A DNA stretch of 64,000 nucleotides from Acuticoccus yangtzensis (GTDB lineage: Bacteria; Pseudomonadota; Alphaproteobacteria; Rhizobiales; Amorphaceae), in NCBI RefSeq assembly GCF_001927245.1, contig NZ_MJUX01000007.1:1-64000 (forward strand), written 5' to 3'. Below, in pieces: positions 54,579 to 63,171 of the stretch. The notes beneath the pieces were generated by a model. The model saw nothing but the letters and a program-made list of their open reading frames with translations, had not been told where the DNA came from and ran no database searches. The position numbers and the translations under genes were made by a program. How positions within the stretch are numbered: the stretch's first letter is position 1; each line of letters starts with the position of its first letter.

Positions 54579-55907
54579 TTGGCCGATCTTCCTCTCGCCG
54601 CCTTCATGGTGCCGGCGCTCTTCCTGCTGATCTTCCTCGGCATCCCGGTCAGCTTCAGCCTGATCGTCGTCTCGGTCGGATTCGCGCTCATGGCGGTCGG
54701 CGATCTCGCCGGACTGCAGCTCTACCGCTTCGTCGGCTCCGTCGCCTCCAACTATGCGCTCGCCGCCGTGCCCCTCTTCATCTTCATGGGGGCGATGCTG
54801 GAGGGGTCCGGCATGGCCGCCCGCCTTTTTGCGCTGATGAAGCGCTGGTTCGGGCGGCTCCCCGGCGGCATGTCCATCGCCACCATCGCCATGTGCACCG
54901 TGTTCGCGGCGGGCACGGGCATCGTCGGCGCGGTGGAGGTGATGGTCGGCCTTCTCGCCATTCCGGCCATGATGCGCGAGGGCTATGACCGGCGCATCAT
55001 CTCCGGCGTCATCTGCGCCGGCGGGTCGCTGGGCACGATGATCCCGCCCTCCATCGTCGTCATCATCTACGCCTCGGCGGCGAACCAGTCCGTCGGCGAC
55101 CTCTTCGCGGCGGTGCTCGCGCCGGGCGCCATCATGGTGGCGCTCTTCATCGCCTGGGTGGTCATCCACGGTTTCTTCCTGCACCACCCCGTACCGGAGG
55201 ACGTGGCGGAGGCGGCCCCCGGCGACGGTCCGGCCGAGCTGACCGATGCCAGCGTCTTCTCGCTCCTGCCGCCGCTCATCCTCGTCTTCATGGTGGTGGG
55301 GTCGATCATGGCCGGCATCGCCGCCGTCACCGAGGCGGCCGCGGTCGGCGCGGTCGGCGCGGTGCTCCTCAACATCCTCTACCGCGACTTCAACTGGCAG
55401 CGCTTCGGACAAGCCACGCTGAAGACCGTCATGGTCACGTCGATGATCCTCCTCATCGTCGTCGGCGGCACGCTGTTCACCTCGGTGTTCAGGCTGACCG
55501 GCGGCGCCGGCCTGGTGCGCGATCTCGTCAACGCCTCCGATCTCAGCTCCATGCAGCTCACGCTGATGTTCCTGGTCGTCGTCTTCATCCTCGGCGCGCT
55601 GCTCGACTGGGTGTCGGTGGTGTTGATCGCGGTGCCGATCTTCCTGCCCTTCCTGGCACCGAACGGCATCGACGCGGTGTGGTTCGCCGTCCTCGTGATC
55701 ATCATGCTGCAGACGTCCTACCTCACGCCGCCGATGGCCCCGTCCATCTTCTACCTGCGCAGCATCGCACCACCGTCATTCAGCTACAGCGACATGTATT
55801 TGGGCGTGCTGCCGTTCGTGGTGTGTCAGCTCATCGTGCTCGTGCTGGTCTTCCTCTTTCCGGGACTTGCGACGGCGATCCCGGACTATCTCATCAGCGT
55901 GCGGTAG
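54579..55907 (+). CDS. TRAP transporter large permease (DctM type)
   Basis: A 442-residue polytopic protein with about 12 hydrophobic segments. DctM signatures are AVPLFIFMGAMLEGSGMAARL, GRLPGGMSIATIAMC, CAGGSLGTMIPPSIVVIIY and LGALLDWVSVVLIAVPIFLP. It carries the ion-coupled transport path. The start seems to be TTG at 54579 (MADLPLAAF), as an ATG at 54606 would cut into the first helix. It follows dctQ by 65 bases. Confidence 0.92.
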   Translation: MADLPLAAFMVPALFLLIFLGIPVSFSLIVVSVGFALMAVGDLAGLQLYRFVGSVASNYALAAVPLFIFMGAMLEGSGMAARLFALMKRWFGRLPGGMSIATIAMCTVFAAGTGIVGAVEVMVGLLAIPAMMREGYDRRIISGVICAGGSLGTMIPPSIVVIIYASAANQSVGDLFAAVLAPGAIMVALFIAWVVIHGFFLHHPVPEDVAEAAPGDGPAELTDASVFSLLPPLILVFMVVGSIMAGIAAVTEAAAVGAVGAVLLNILYRDFNWQRFGQATLKTVMVTSMILLIVVGGTLFTSVFRLTGGAGLVRDLVNASDLSSMQLTLMFLVVVFILGALLDWVSVVLIAVPIFLPFLAPNGIDAVWFAVLVIIMLQTSYLTPPMAPSIFYLRSIAPPSFSYSDMYLGVLPFVVCQLIVLVLVFLFPGLATAIPDYLISVR

Positions 55908-55937
55908 AGGCGGCGGGGGCGCTCTGCGGGCGCGCCG

Positions 55938-57452
55938 TCAGACGGAGGGCATCACGTAGGGCGTTCCGGTCAGCTCCAGCTCCGCGAAAGCCTCCACGTC
56001 CGCCCGCAGCGCGTCGACCGTCTCCAGCGCCAGGTGCTCGACGATGGAGCGCGCCAGCGTGTCACCGCCGATGTTCACACCTGGAACGTCGGTCAAGATC
56101 GCCCCCATGGAGAGATGACCGGCGGGCAAGAAGAGATGGATGCGCGAGAGACCCTCGCCCGCCGCGCCGCCGTCCTCCATGAGCTCGAAGCCCGGTCCGA
56201 GATAGGGTGCGCTCGCCAGTGCCGCATTCGCCTCGTGGGCGGGCGGCGTATAGCGCGCGCCCCAGCGCATGATCCGAGACGCAAGCGGGGCCAGCAACGG
56301 CAGCGCCTCGATGTCTGACGAGAACCCGGTGCCGAGGATGAGGAAGTCCGTCGTGGTCTCGATGCCGCCGCGGAAGCGGAGCCGCACGCCATCGCCGGCC
56401 GCCTCCACCGCCACCGGGTCATGGCCGAAACGCAGGTCGAACGCAGGGTGGGCGATGGTCCGCAGAACCGTCTCGTGAGGCGGCGGTGCGGCGTTCAGCG
56501 CGGCATAGTGCGCCATCGACCAGCGCACCGCGTCGGGCATGCGCGGCCAACCCCGCAACAGGCCCGGCGACGTCGCCGACGGGGCGCGGCTCTTGTTGAT
56601 CTGCGGCAGCGCGTCCCGGCGCACATATTGGGTGACCCGCGCCCCGGCCTCAAGCGCGGTGGCCGCATTGTCCCACGCCGATGCGCCGCCGCCGATCACC
56701 GCAACGTCGCGTCCGGCGAGGGCTGCGAAGTCGATCTCGTCGCAGGTGTGGGCGACGGGGCCGGGGCGCAGTCCGGGTGCCACGAAGGGCGGGATGTAGG
56801 CCGCATCGCGATTGCGTCCCGCGGCGAGCACCACGCGGCGGGCAAAGAGCGGACCGGCCGCCGTGTCGAGACGCACGTGGTCGGCCGCCGGGGTCAGGCC
56901 GGTGACGGCGGTTCCGGTGCGGGTCGGCAGGTCCATCACCCGGCGCACCCAGGTGAGATAGGCCTGCCAGTCGCCATTGCTGGCCTTATAGAGCGTGTCC
57001 CACGCGTCCGTGCCGTAGGCCGCCTCGTACCAGGACCGGAAGGTGAGCGCGGGAAGCCGCGCCGCGGGTCCCGGCAGCGTCTTCGGCGAGCGCAACGTGG
57101 GCATCCGCGCGAAGGTAATCCAAGGCCCTTCCAGCCCGTCCTGCGCACGCTCGATCAGGAGCGTGTCGGCCACTCCTTCCAGGCGCAGCGAGAGGGCGGC
57201 GGCGATCCCGTACATCCCGGCGCCGATGACGATGACGGAACGCATGGGCGCACCGCCGGGGCCGGTCGCGGGCGGCACCCAATCGCGCGGCGGCAGCATC
57301 AGGCTTTGCAGATCGCGTGCGAGACGCTGCTCGAGCTCGGCGAGGCCGGCACCGTCCGGCGTGGCAGGGGCGGTCTTTGCGGCTTCGCCATCACTCTCTG
57401 ACGCGGCCCTGTGCGGCTCCGCAGCGGTACGGGCAGGCGACGTCAAAGACAT
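55938..57452 (-). CDS. Flavin-dependent NAD(P)-binding monooxygenase-like protein
   Basis: A 504-residue two-dinucleotide flavoprotein. FAD would bind at VIVIGAGMYGIAAAL (about residue 70) and NADPH at DVAVIGGGASAWDNAA. It also has VLAAGRNRDAAYIPPF, HTCDEIDF and LILGTGFSSDIEALP, as in SidA/flavin-containing-monooxygenase-like proteins of the 'FAD/NAD(P)-binding' group. The N-terminal helix LEQRLARDLQSLMLPPRDWVPP is typical of these. The substrate is unknown. The start at 57452 is the best guess; it lacks a clear ribosome site and the frame stays open to 57776. Confidence 0.82.
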   Translation of the reverse strand: MSLTSPARTAAEPHRAASESDGEAAKTAPATPDGAGLAELEQRLARDLQSLMLPPRDWVPPATGPGGAPMRSVIVIGAGMYGIAAALSLRLEGVADTLLIERAQDGLEGPWITFARMPTLRSPKTLPGPAARLPALTFRSWYEAAYGTDAWDTLYKASNGDWQAYLTWVRRVMDLPTRTGTAVTGLTPAADHVRLDTAAGPLFARRVVLAAGRNRDAAYIPPFVAPGLRPGPVAHTCDEIDFAALAGRDVAVIGGGASAWDNAATALEAGARVTQYVRRDALPQINKSRAPSATSPGLLRGWPRMPDAVRWSMAHYAALNAAPPPHETVLRTIAHPAFDLRFGHDPVAVEAAGDGVRLRFRGGIETTTDFLILGTGFSSDIEALPLLAPLASRIMRWGARYTPPAHEANAALASAPYLGPGFELMEDGGAAGEGLSRIHLFLPAGHLSMGAILTDVPGVNIGGDTLARSIVEHLALETVDALRADVEAFAELELTGTPYVMPSV

Positions 57453-57739
57453 GGGGCGAACCGTTGGTTGGCGGGGACGGGGCGAAAATATCGCCGTCTT
57501 CTCAAAGCGTAGAAAGAACGGCTCCATGACGTCAAGGACGGGGGCCCCGGCGGGCCCTGCGTGGGTGTCCGCCGGGTGCTCGCCCGCCGAGCGGTTGCTT
57601 ACGGACCGCGCCGCACCCTGCGGACGGACGCGCCGGGCCTGCCAGGACCCAACCGGCGCCCGCCAGTGCGACGCACGCAACGGCCGCTCATTGACGCATG
57701 GGTCAGCTTTATGCAATTTTGAATTGAATCTATTGAAGC

Positions 57740-58771
57740 GTGTCCCTGGATCTCCGCCGCATCGTGACCGCCGCACTGCCGCCCCCTCCGCCGGTCAGCG
57801 TCGTCATCCCCGCCCACAATGCCGCGCGGTGGCTGGGGCGAGCGATCGAAAGCGTGCTGGCCCAGGAACACCCGGTCGACCTCATCGTCGTCGACGACGG
57901 ATCGACCGACGGAACGGCCCTCGCCGCCGCCGCCTACGCACCGCGCCTCAGGCTGCTCTCGGTCCCCAATGGCGGCGCGAGCGAGGCGCGCAATCACGGT
58001 TTGGCGCGGGCGACGGCACCCTTCATCCTCTTCCTCGATGCAGACGACCGCCTGGAACCGGGCTCCCTGCGCGCCTGGTCCGAGGCGCTTCGGACCGCGG
58101 GCGCCGACATCGCCTTCGGCCCGTTCGCGACGGAGCGGGACGGCATCCTGACACCCGGCACGGGCGCCGCGCCCGGCCGCGATCTGTTGGCGGACTGGTT
58201 GCGCGGCCGCGCCACTCCGCCGTGCGCCGTCCTGTGGCGCCGGAGCTTCGTGCAGCAGATCGGCGGGTGGCGCCCTGTGCTGCGCAATCAGGACGGCGAA
58301 CTCTGTATGCGCGCGCTCATCGAAGGGGCGCGGGTGACCTTCGCCGCCAAAGGCCGCGGCGTCTGGGTGCACCACGACGGGCCGCACCGCATTTCCCGCC
58401 GTACCGGACCGGCGGTCATCGCCAGCGAATGTGCCGCGCTCGGAGCGCTCGAGGCGCTGGCCGCAGCGCGCGGCGTCACCGTCAGCGATGCCTTCGGCGC
58501 CGCCTACTACCGTCTCGCCTATCACGGCTTCTTCGCCGGCGCGAAGGACGAGGCGCGGGCGGCCCTCGCCCGCTCCCGCGCCCTCGGGTTCGCGGGACAC
58601 GGCGGGCGACGCATCCACCGCGGCCTCGCGACCGTCCTCGGCCTAGAACGGAAAGTCCGGCTGACCGCTGCCGCCCGCCGCCTGATCGGCGCCGCTGCCG
58701 GGCGGGCCGGCGCCGCCGAGGCCGACCGGCAGGGAACGACGGCATCAACCGCCCCGCCGCTTCGCGACTGA
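57740..58771 (+). CDS. Glycosyltransferase family 2
   Basis: A 343-residue GT-A transferase. PVSVVIPAHNAARWLGRAIESV opens the nucleotide-sugar domain, VVDDGSTDGT and FLDADDRL carry the metal-binding Asp residues, and a long C-terminal part follows. It probably adds a sugar during surface polysaccharide synthesis. The start is GTG at 57740, after an AT-rich stretch with TTGACG (57691-57696) as a possible -35. Its last 27 bases overlap the 3' end of the convergent GT4 gene. Confidence 0.87.
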   Translation: MSLDLRRIVTAALPPPPPVSVVIPAHNAARWLGRAIESVLAQEHPVDLIVVDDGSTDGTALAAAAYAPRLRLLSVPNGGASEARNHGLARATAPFILFLDADDRLEPGSLRAWSEALRTAGADIAFGPFATERDGILTPGTGAAPGRDLLADWLRGRATPPCAVLWRRSFVQQIGGWRPVLRNQDGELCMRALIEGARVTFAAKGRGVWVHHDGPHRISRRTGPAVIASECAALGALEALAAARGVTVSDAFGAAYYRLAYHGFFAGAKDEARAALARSRALGFAGHGGRRIHRGLATVLGLERKVRLTAAARRLIGAAAGRAGAAEADRQGTTASTAPPLRD

Positions 58772-60142
58772 TGGCGCAAGCCGCCTGGTTTGTCGCGTGT
58801 GGCGGCCGTACGCTGCATCCGGCGCCATCTGCTCGAGCACCGGGAGGATCTCCGCGGCCACATCGGCCATCGTGCGGGCGCGCGGCACCAGAGCGCGCCG
58901 GCGCTCCACCTCCGCCCGGTCGGCGAGGAGCGCGCGGATCAGCCGCCCCAGCGCCGCCGCATCGCCCGCCGGAAACAGCCGCGCCGACGGGTCGGGCCCG
59001 CAAATCTCGCCGATCCCGCCGAGGTCCGAGCCGAGCACCGGCAATCCCGCCGCATGAGCCTCGAACACGGTCAGCGGCCCTGTCTCCTGGCAGGTCGAGG
59101 CGATGACGGCGGCGTCAGCCTGCGCAAGCCGCGCGGCAAGCGCCGCCGCCTCCAGCCGCCCGGTGAAGACGATCCGCCCGTCACCCGCGGCAAGACGTGC
59201 GAGATAGCGATGATATGGCTGCGCCGGGTCGAACGGACCGATGATGTCGAGCGTGACATCCCCGCCATCCGGTGCCGCCTCGTTCGCCATACGCACCGCG
59301 CCGATCGCGACCTCGACGCCCTTGATGGACTCGATCCGCCCCCAACAGGCCAGGCGCAGCGCCGGGGCACGCGGCGGGCGCGGCGTCCCGGCGAGTGCGG
59401 TGCCCAGATCGCGCCGCAACCCCGGCCGGACGCGGGTGATCCGTTCCGGCGCGAAACCGTTCGCCGCCAACACCGCCCCGACCCAGTCCGCTCCCACGAA
59501 GACGCGCTCCGTCCTCCCCCGCAGCCCCTCCACCGATCGCGCGAAGGCCGCCGTCAGCGCCCGGCCGCCCGCCGCCCGGCCGAGCCGCCCCGGCAGACGC
59601 GCGGCCGCGAGAGGCAGCGGCAACAGCGCGGCCGCCTCGGCGATCGGCTCCGGTGCACCCGCCGCTGTGAGACGGCACGCGGTGCAGCGCCTCACCGTCA
59701 CCCGCCCGTCGCAAGGGGTCCGATCCTTGTATTGGAGGAAACGCTGCTGACAGGTGACGCTCGCCATATGGTGCCACAGCGCCACGGGCACGCCGCGCTG
59801 CGCCAGAAGGTCGAGCCAGGCGAGGGTGATGCCCGCCGGGCCGAAGCCGACGACCACCGCCACGTCGGGCGCCAGTTCGTCCACCCGCCCCGCGAAGTCC
59901 GGCGGTGGCGCGACGTCGCGGGCGAAATAGTCCACCCGGCGGCGTGGCGGACCCGGCGGCAGCGGCATCACATTCACCCCCCCTGCCGACGACGCCAGCA
60001 GCACCGGCCCGGATTCGACGGGTCCGCACAAGGTCACATCATGCCCCGCCCCCGCCCATTCCAACGCGAGGTCGTGGGCCACGAGTTCGGTGCCGAAGCG
60101 CAGGTGGCCCGCCGTCAGATTGGTGAGGACAAGGATGCGCAT
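58745..60142 (-). CDS. Glycosyltransferase family 4
   Basis: A 465-residue GT-B transferase. The N-terminal domain opens MRILVLTNLTAGHLRFGTELV, and the C-terminal nucleotide-sugar domain ends with the E-x7-E region in TVFEAHAAGLPVLGSDLGG. A Cys-rich insertion (TCQQRFLQ, PCDGR, RRCTAC) lies near residue 150 and may bind a metal. GGAGG is 4 bases before the ATG at 60142. It is divergent from the WcaF-GT4 operon across a 284-base gap with a shared direct repeat. Confidence 0.87.
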   Translation of the reverse strand: MRILVLTNLTAGHLRFGTELVAHDLALEWAGAGHDVTLCGPVESGPVLLASSAGGVNVMPLPPGPPRRRVDYFARDVAPPPDFAGRVDELAPDVAVVVGFGPAGITLAWLDLLAQRGVPVALWHHMASVTCQQRFLQYKDRTPCDGRVTVRRCTACRLTAAGAPEPIAEAAALLPLPLAAARLPGRLGRAAGGRALTAAFARSVEGLRGRTERVFVGADWVGAVLAANGFAPERITRVRPGLRRDLGTALAGTPRPPRAPALRLACWGRIESIKGVEVAIGAVRMANEAAPDGGDVTLDIIGPFDPAQPYHRYLARLAAGDGRIVFTGRLEAAALAARLAQADAAVIASTCQETGPLTVFEAHAAGLPVLGSDLGGIGEICGPDPSARLFPAGDAAALGRLIRALLADRAEVERRRALVPRARTMADVAAEILPVLEQMAPDAAYGRHTRQTRRLAPSVAKRRGG

Positions 60143-60204
60143 CAGGCCTCCGGTCGGATGATCAGGCGACCGCCCACCGCCAGCAGATCCCCGCCTCACG
60201 ATCG

Positions 60205-60367
60205 CGTAAAGGTTGAGAGACTACGACTTTGGTCTGAGGCGACGCGCTGCGCAATGCCGGCGGCCTGACATGGCATGCCGCTCCCGTCGCCGAAGCCGCA
60301 CTTTGCGACATTCCGAGAGATCACCACCGCAGCGCGTCATTGTCCCAGGCAACCCGTAAAGGTTGAG
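60205..60367 (+). promoter_or_regulatory. Two copies of CGTAAAGGTTGAG in the divergent gap
   Basis: An exact 13-base direct repeat occurs at 60205-60217 and 60355-60367, 150 bases apart, between the divergent GT4 and WcaF-like genes. The second copy overlaps the -35 of the promoter at 60363. This is a strong candidate site for a regulator of polysaccharide genes; the protein is not identified. Confidence 0.5.
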
Positions 60368-60391
60368 TGAATGTTTTTGATCAGCTATAAG
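60363..60391 (+). promoter_or_regulatory. Sigma-70-like promoter of the WcaF-GT4 operon
   Basis: TTGAGT (60363-60368) and TATAAG (60386-60391) have a 17-base spacer. RNA would start near 60398, about 30 bases before the WcaF-like ATG. The -35 lies within the second CGTAAAGGTTGAG repeat, suggesting regulation at polymerase binding. Confidence 0.6.
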
Positions 60392-60426
60392 TAGATGAGT
60401 TCAATGACCGCTGTGGGGTCATCACC

Positions 60427-60909
60427 ATGAAAATCATCGCCGAGCTCGATCTTGCCCGGTTCGAGCGTCCCTCGATCCCCGGCAACCCGCCCTTCGCCGT
60501 CAGGGCCGCGTGGTATGTCGTCAACGCCATTCTGTTTCGCTCATCGCTCTTCGGCCTCGCCCCCTCGCGGGCCAAAGCCCACATTTTGCGCCTGTTCGGG
60601 GCGCGGGTCGGCCGCGGCGTCGTCATCAAGCCGCGGGTGGACATCAAGTCGCCCTGGTTCCTCACCCTCGGCGACCATGTGTGGCTCGGCGAGCGGGTCT
60701 GGATCGACAATCACACCGAGGTGACGCTCGGCTCCAACGTGTGCGTCAGCCAGGGCGCCTACATCTTCACCGGCAACCACGATTGGTCGAACCCCGCCTT
60801 CCCCTTCTTCTGCAAGCCGGTCACGGTCGGCGACGGCGCATGGGTGACCGCCTTTCAGAGGCTCGGCCCGGGAACGGCGATCCCCGCCCACATGGCGGTG
60901 GTCGAGTGA
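60427..60909 (+). CDS. WcaF-like acetyltransferase, short C-terminus
   Basis: A 160-residue left-handed beta-helix acetyltransferase of the WcaF/colanic-acid type. Seen are the N-terminal helix region (VRAAWYVVNAILFRSS), hexapeptide turns (VGRGVVIKPRVDIKSPW, HVWLGERVWIDN) and the catalytic His in FTGNHDWSNP. It would acetylate a sugar of a surface polysaccharide. It stops after AIPAHMAVVE, about 20 residues earlier than usual, so the last coil seems lost or shortened. It is the first gene of the operon with two GT4 genes. Confidence 0.85.
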   Translation: MKIIAELDLARFERPSIPGNPPFAVRAAWYVVNAILFRSSLFGLAPSRAKAHILRLFGARVGRGVVIKPRVDIKSPWFLTLGDHVWLGERVWIDNHTEVTLGSNVCVSQGAYIFTGNHDWSNPAFPFFCKPVTVGDGAWVTAFQRLGPGTAIPAHMAVVE

Positions 60910-60940
60910 GCCTTCGCCCCTCCGGATGCCGGACCCTCGC

Positions 60941-62029
60941 ATGACCCCCGCCATCGTTCTGGCCACGCTGCGGGCGGAGGGCGGTCCCGCGCTTGCCGCC
61001 GACCTCTGCGCCGAATGGAGCGCGGACGGTCACGCCCCCGTGGCGCTCGTCCTCTCCGGCCGCGAGACGGCCATGGCCCCCCGCTTCGCCGCGCTCGGCA
61101 TCCCCGTCCGCGTGTTGGGGATCGATCGTGCAGCGCCGCGGGACTGGCCGCGGATCGCCGCCGCCACCGCCCGCGCCTTGCGGGGGGCGGCGGCCGATGC
61201 CCTCGTGTCCATACCGAACGGCGTCCATGGTGCGATTTTGGCGGGCGCCGCGATGGCGGGGATCTCACGCCGCCTCGTCCATGTCGGCAACTATCCGTGG
61301 CACTGGCAGGCGGACTTCTGGAAGTACCGCCTCACCATGCGCGCGTCCGCGCCGCTGACACCGGATCTCGTCAGCGTCACCGCGCATGTGGACCAGGGGG
61401 TGAAGGCGCATTTCGGCCGCGTTGCGCGGCGCCACCATGTGGTGCCGAACGGGATCGACCTCGCCCGCTTCCCCTTCCGCGCCCCCCGGCCGGCCCCGGA
61501 CGGGCGGCTCGCCGTGCTGATGGTCGCCCGGCTCGACAGCGGCAAGAACCACGCGGCGCTGATCCGCGCCATCGCCCTCCTGCGCGGCCGGGGCGTCGAT
61601 GCGACGCTGAGGCTCGCCGGCGACGGCTCCCTCGGCGGCGCGCTCGAAGCGCTCGCGGCGGAATGCGGCGTCGGTGATGCGGTGCGCTTTCTCGGTGCCC
61701 GGCGCGACGTGCCGGACCTCCTCGCCACCGCCGACGTCTTTGCCTTCGCGGTGCGGCCGGAGGAAGGGCTCGGCATCGCCATGGTGGAGGCGATGGCGAC
61801 GGGCGTTCCCATCGCCGCCAGCGACGTCGGCGCCTGCCGCGAGGTGCTGGCGGACGGCGACGCAGGCCACCTCGTCGCCTCGGACACGCCCGAGGCCTGG
61901 GCCGACGCGCTGATGACGGCCGCCCGCGATACCGGCCGCGTCGTCGTGGCGCGGCGCCGGGCCGAGAGCGTCTATAGCCGCCGCGCGATGGCCGACGGCT
62001 ACGCCCGCATCCTGGGACTTTCGCGATGA
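60941..62029 (+). CDS. Glycosyltransferase family 4
   Basis: A 362-residue GT-B transferase. The acceptor domain begins with IVLATLRAEGGPALAADLC; the donor domain has LAVLMVARLDSGKNHAALIRA, LRLAGDGSL and the E-x7-E pair in PEEGLGIAMVEAMATGVPIA. It acts on the cytosolic face during polysaccharide or lipid-linked glycan assembly. The ATG at 60941 is chosen over one at 60926 because a GGA lies at suitable distance. It overlaps the next GT4 gene by 4 bases. Confidence 0.9.
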   Translation: MTPAIVLATLRAEGGPALAADLCAEWSADGHAPVALVLSGRETAMAPRFAALGIPVRVLGIDRAAPRDWPRIAAATARALRGAAADALVSIPNGVHGAILAGAAMAGISRRLVHVGNYPWHWQADFWKYRLTMRASAPLTPDLVSVTAHVDQGVKAHFGRVARRHHVVPNGIDLARFPFRAPRPAPDGRLAVLMVARLDSGKNHAALIRAIALLRGRGVDATLRLAGDGSLGGALEALAAECGVGDAVRFLGARRDVPDLLATADVFAFAVRPEEGLGIAMVEAMATGVPIAASDVGACREVLADGDAGHLVASDTPEAWADALMTAARDTGRVVVARRRAESVYSRRAMADGYARILGLSR

Positions 62030-63171
62030 GACACGCCGCCGCCTTGCCGCTTCCGGCCGCCCGCGCCGCCACCCCTGCCGCGCAGCGCATCCTTCACGTC
62101 ATCGCCCGGCAGGACCGCGGCGGGACCGAGGTTGCGTGCCTCACCCTCTGCGGCGCGCTCCATGCGGGCGGCGCGGAGAACCACATCGTCGCCCTCACCC
62201 GCGGCGGCGGCGCCATCACGGCAGCGGACGCCGCCACCTTGCACCCCGCCCTTCCCGCAGGACGCGCCGCGCGGATGGCCGCCTTCGCCCGGCTCGTCCT
62301 GCGGCTGAAGCCGGACGGCATCGTCTTCCACGTCTTCCATGCCGATCACGTGACGCTCGGCGCCGTGGCGCGGGCGACAGGCATGCGCCGGCTCGCCGCG
62401 GTTCAGGGCAACCCCGTCCCGGCGCACCAACGCGGCGCACGCACCGCCGCGCTCCTCCTCGCCGCGACGCGCCTCCTCGGGATACCGCTGATCTCAGCCT
62501 CGCACACCGTCGCAGCGTCGATGCGCACGGCCGGCCGCCTCCCCGCGGGAAGCGCAGTAGTCCACAACGCCACCGCACTCGCGCCGCTTCCCCGTGCCCG
62601 CCGGTCCGCCGACGCCCCGCTCGTCGCAGGCATGGTCGCCCGGCTCGACCCGATCAAGGACCACGCCACGCTCCTCGCCGCCGTGGCGCGCATGCCGGAC
62701 ACCATCGCCGGCCGGCCCGTCCACCTCCACATCGTCGGCGACGGCTCTTTGCGGGGCCGGCTGGAGGCCGCGGCCCAGCGCCTCGGCATCGCCCACCGCA
62801 CCGTCTTCCGCGGCACCCGCGCCGACATCGCCGCCGAACTCGCCGGGTGGGACGCCTTCGTTCTCTCGACGACGCGCGACGAAGGCTTCGGCGTCGTTCT
62901 CATTGAGGCGCTGGCGGCTGGCGTCCCCGTCCTCGCGTCCGACGTTCCGGCCTGCCGCGAGGTGCTGGACGGCGGCGCCCTCGGCCGCCTCGTCCCCGCC
63001 GCCGACCCCGACGCGCTCGCCGCAGCGCTCGCCGGCACCCTCGCCGCGCCGCCGCCGGTCCCCGCCCGCGCCGCGGTGGCGGAGCGCTACGGCCCGGCGC
63101 GGATGGCGCAAGGCTACCGCGGCGTCCTCTTTCCCGGCCGCTCCCCGGCGCGCGCCGGCGGTGCGGTCTGA
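62026..63171 (+). CDS. Glycosyltransferase family 4
   Basis: A 381-residue GT-B transferase. RILHVIARQDRGGTEVACLTL opens the acceptor domain; LVAGMVARLDPIKDHATLLAAV and HIVGDGSLRG belong to the donor domain. The E-x7-E pair is in RDEGFGVVLIEALAAGVPVL. It starts within the stop of the previous GT4 gene and its own stop overlaps the next start (TGATG), so all three are coupled. Sugar specificity cannot be read from the sequence. Confidence 0.9.
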   Translation: MRHAAALPLPAARAATPAAQRILHVIARQDRGGTEVACLTLCGALHAGGAENHIVALTRGGGAITAADAATLHPALPAGRAARMAAFARLVLRLKPDGIVFHVFHADHVTLGAVARATGMRRLAAVQGNPVPAHQRGARTAALLLAATRLLGIPLISASHTVAASMRTAGRLPAGSAVVHNATALAPLPRARRSADAPLVAGMVARLDPIKDHATLLAAVARMPDTIAGRPVHLHIVGDGSLRGRLEAAAQRLGIAHRTVFRGTRADIAAELAGWDAFVLSTTRDEGFGVVLIEALAAGVPVLASDVPACREVLDGGALGRLVPAADPDALAAALAGTLAAPPPVPARAAVAERYGPARMAQGYRGVLFPGRSPARAGGAV

